Source: Shinella curvata (GTDB lineage Bacteria > Pseudomonadota > Alphaproteobacteria > Rhizobiales > Rhizobiaceae). From it: DNA of 64,000 bases. Location: positions 682,001 through 746,000 of the forward strand of contig NZ_JALJCJ010000002.1 in the NCBI RefSeq assembly GCF_022899935.1, read 5' to 3'. Under the pieces are notes generated by a model. It was not told where the DNA came from. It worked only from the letters and a program-made list of their open reading frames with translations, and did not search any database. Within the stretch, counting starts at the first letter, position 1; every line of letters begins with the position of its first letter. Below are positions 62,535-64,000 of the stretch, piece by piece. A program made the translations under genes and the position numbers.

Positions 62535-63128
62535 ATGCGAATCCCGTTCGGACCGATCTTCGCAGCCGGCCTTCTCCTCGCCGGCCATGCCGCCGCACAG
62601 GAGTGGCAGGCAACCGAGCGCGTGGAACCCTATACGGTACAGGGAACCACGGGCCTCGAAATCTACCGGTCGATAGGGGAACGCGGTCCGCAACTCGGCG
62701 TTGCCCGCGTCATCGCCCATACCGGCTTCAAGCTGACCTGGACGCGCAAATACGAGCGCCAGGGCGATGCCTGCGTCATCACGGTCAACAAGCCGAAGCT
62801 CGTCATCACCTACACCTTGCCCAAGCTGAAATCGAAGCTCTCCGAGCCGCTGAAAGGCCGCTGGGACACCTTCATCGCGGGCGTGACCGCGCACGAGAAG
62901 ATCCACGGCGACTTCATCAAGGACATGGTCAAGCAGATCGAGGCGATGAGCGTCGGCATGACGGTCGAGAACGACCCGAACTGCAAAAAGATCCGTCCGC
63001 AGCTTCAGGCCCGCCTTGGCGAACTTTCTGATGCCCAGCGTGCGCGCAGCCGTGATTTCGACAAGGTCGAACTGAGCGACGGCGGCAATGTCCATCAGTT
63101 GATCTTGCAGCTGGTCGATCCGCGCTAA
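62535..63128 (+). CDS. DUF922 family secreted protein, putative Zn-dependent protease
   Basis: A 197-residue exported protein. The start at 62535 is preferred because AAGG lies six nucleotides upstream; the ATG at 62529 is too close to that site. A signal peptide ends near AAAQ (about residue 22). The central VTAHEKIHGDF has a zinc-protease-like HExxH motif (H120-H124), consistent with DUF922. A putative periplasmic protease; substrate unknown. It lies eight nucleotides after ppx. Confidence 0.82.
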   Translation: MRIPFGPIFAAGLLLAGHAAAQEWQATERVEPYTVQGTTGLEIYRSIGERGPQLGVARVIAHTGFKLTWTRKYERQGDACVITVNKPKLVITYTLPKLKSKLSEPLKGRWDTFIAGVTAHEKIHGDFIKDMVKQIEAMSVGMTVENDPNCKKIRPQLQARLGELSDAQRARSRDFDKVELSDGGNVHQLILQLVDPR

Positions 63129-63228
63129 TATATCTCCCGTCAGCCATGGTAATACCGGCTTGCTTTTTCTGCGCGAATGCTTTTTCAATTCTGGGTAGAT
63201 GCGAAACGGTTTTGTGTGGGGGAGCAGC

Positions 63229-63300
63229 ATGGCCACGATCAAAGCATTGTCTCTCGGTGATGCCGGCCTCAAGCTCGAGATCGATACTTCATTCTTCTAA
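63229..63300 (+). CDS. Short open reading frame, 23 codons
   Basis: ATG at 63229 with GGGGGAG upstream starts a 23-residue peptide, MATIKALSLGDAGLKLEIDT then SFF, ending in TAA. It is in the same frame as the gene that starts at 63334, with 11 further sense codons between the stop and that ATG. It could be a regulatory upstream frame, or an N-terminus cut off by a nonsense change. I do not recognise the peptide. Confidence 0.45.
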   Translation: MATIKALSLGDAGLKLEIDTSFF

Positions 63301-63333
63301 GGGCCAGGACGGACGTCTTGGGGAGGGGCTGAA

Positions 63334-64000
63334 ATGGCAAAATTTCTCGGTAGCAAGGTCGATCAGGATCAGGTGATGACGGCTCTGCATGTTCAGTTCG
63401 GGCCGATGCCGGGCTGGGAGCAGGTGACGGCCAAGGACCTCGGCCTGAGTGGTGGATCGAAAACCTTCTTCGCCAACAGCGTCTATGCGGATGCCGGGCT
63501 GGAAATCTATCGCGATCAGCAGAACCCGAAGAATTTCATCCTGAATTTTTCCGCGCTGGAATTCGACGGCGTTCCCGCCGTTTTCGGCCACTATCTGGGC
63601 AACCCGCCGAAGTTCGACACGAAGTATGCCGACGACTACGCGAAGATCTATGCGGCGGTCGGAAAGCTCGCCAAGGGCGGCGATGTTCTCGTCACCGGTT
63701 TCAGCCTCGGCGGCTTGGCCGTCAACCAGATGGCGGACCGGGCCAATACGGAATTCTCGAAATCGGATCTCACCTTCGTCGCGCTCGGAGGAGAATACAT
63801 CTCCAGCTCTTCCGCCAAGCTCGTCAATCTCGGGGCTTACAACGATTGGTTCTTCGGCGCGTACAATGCCTATGCCCGGCTCTACGAAAAGAACGACCCC
63901 GGTCTGAAGACTATCAAGAATTTTGCCGAAACCGTCTTCGCCGAGGACCGCCACCTCGACAAGCTTCCGGCCGGAAGCTTTTTGAGGGAGTTCTTTTCCT
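63334..64000 (+). CDS. Serine hydrolase/lipase-like protein, truncated by window end
   Basis: An open frame that starts at 63334 with GGGGAGGGG upstream and stays open to the window edge (222 codons visible). VTGFSLGGLAV contains the nucleophile elbow G-x-S-x-G (S124), and the preceding beta strand and alternating pattern fit an alpha/beta hydrolase. There is no signal peptide. The absence of one would fit type I secretion if the missing C-terminus carries RTX repeats; that is inference. Family call is a lipase-like hydrolase, exact type unknown. Confidence 0.7.
   Translation, partial: MAKFLGSKVDQDQVMTALHVQFGPMPGWEQVTAKDLGLSGGSKTFFANSVYADAGLEIYRDQQNPKNFILNFSALEFDGVPAVFGHYLGNPPKFDTKYADDYAKIYAAVGKLAKGGDVLVTGFSLGGLAVNQMADRANTEFSKSDLTFVALGGEYISSSSAKLVNLGAYNDWFFGAYNAYARLYEKNDPGLKTIKNFAETVFAEDRHLDKLPAGSFLREFFS

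Overview
The window is a gene-dense, high-GC stretch of alphaproteobacterial chromosome. Gene content and order point to the Rhizobiaceae (Rhizobium, Shinella, Agrobacterium or Sinorhizobium type). Supporting markers are rpsF-rpsR-DUF2232-rplI next to dnaB, the DnaA-like regulator HdaA upstream of ppk-ppx, a Tak-type TRAP transporter, and an Omp25/RopB-type porin beside uvrC. About 65 genes can be supported. I see no rRNA, tRNA, insertion sequence, prophage or CRISPR array.

Layout. 1-4500 (minus): start of dnaB, cyclopropane fatty acid synthase, and the rplI/DUF2232/rpsR/rpsF ribosomal unit behind a promoter and a leader of about 210 nt. 4600-6700: a small membrane protein, a PhnB-type VOC protein and a Tas-like aldo/keto reductase. 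6900-13600 (plus): fabD-fabG-acpP-fabF-mltG-yicC-gmk, covering fatty acid synthesis, glycan chain release, RNA turnover and GMP phosphorylation. 14000-21700 (minus): lptF-lptG-lptD-surA-pdxA-rsmA, the LPS-export and outer-membrane biogenesis cluster. 21965-23912 (plus): pepA-holC.

24000-34600 is accessory: an HxlR regulator divergent from an NmrA-type oxidoreductase, a MarR regulator with an MFS transporter, a sugar 1-dehydrogenase, the takQM/takP TRAP system, an ABC-F ATPase and a low-GC nudI. 34600-40900 holds a degenerate GGDEF protein, a DinB-fold protein, a GST, ndk, a secreted protein of unknown function, a lipoprotein and a CGNR zinc-finger regulator divergent from an orphan LivH-type permease. 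41800-49800: moaE-moaD-pgsA, a large RTX protein, uvrC, an SDR and an Omp25-type porin. 49800-64000: GST, RNase T2, rlmJ, a molybdopterin oxidoreductase, nudK, purN-purM, an AI-2E family membrane protein, hdaA, ppk, ppx, a DUF922 protein and the start of a serine-hydrolase-like gene cut by the window end.

Most of the window is ordinary core genome. The strongest unexplained signals are regulatory: a matched pair of GGGTAT-type palindromes around the marR gene; a 28-bp palindrome that overlaps both divergent promoters of the CGNR regulator and the orphan permease, with a probably leaderless regulator mRNA; a Pho-box-like direct repeat before ppk; and clustered inverted and direct repeats before the porin gene. 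Among proteins, the modular RTX protein lying between uvrC and pgsA and the truncated gene at the right edge deserve a second look. I found no clear evidence of an entirely new multi-gene system.
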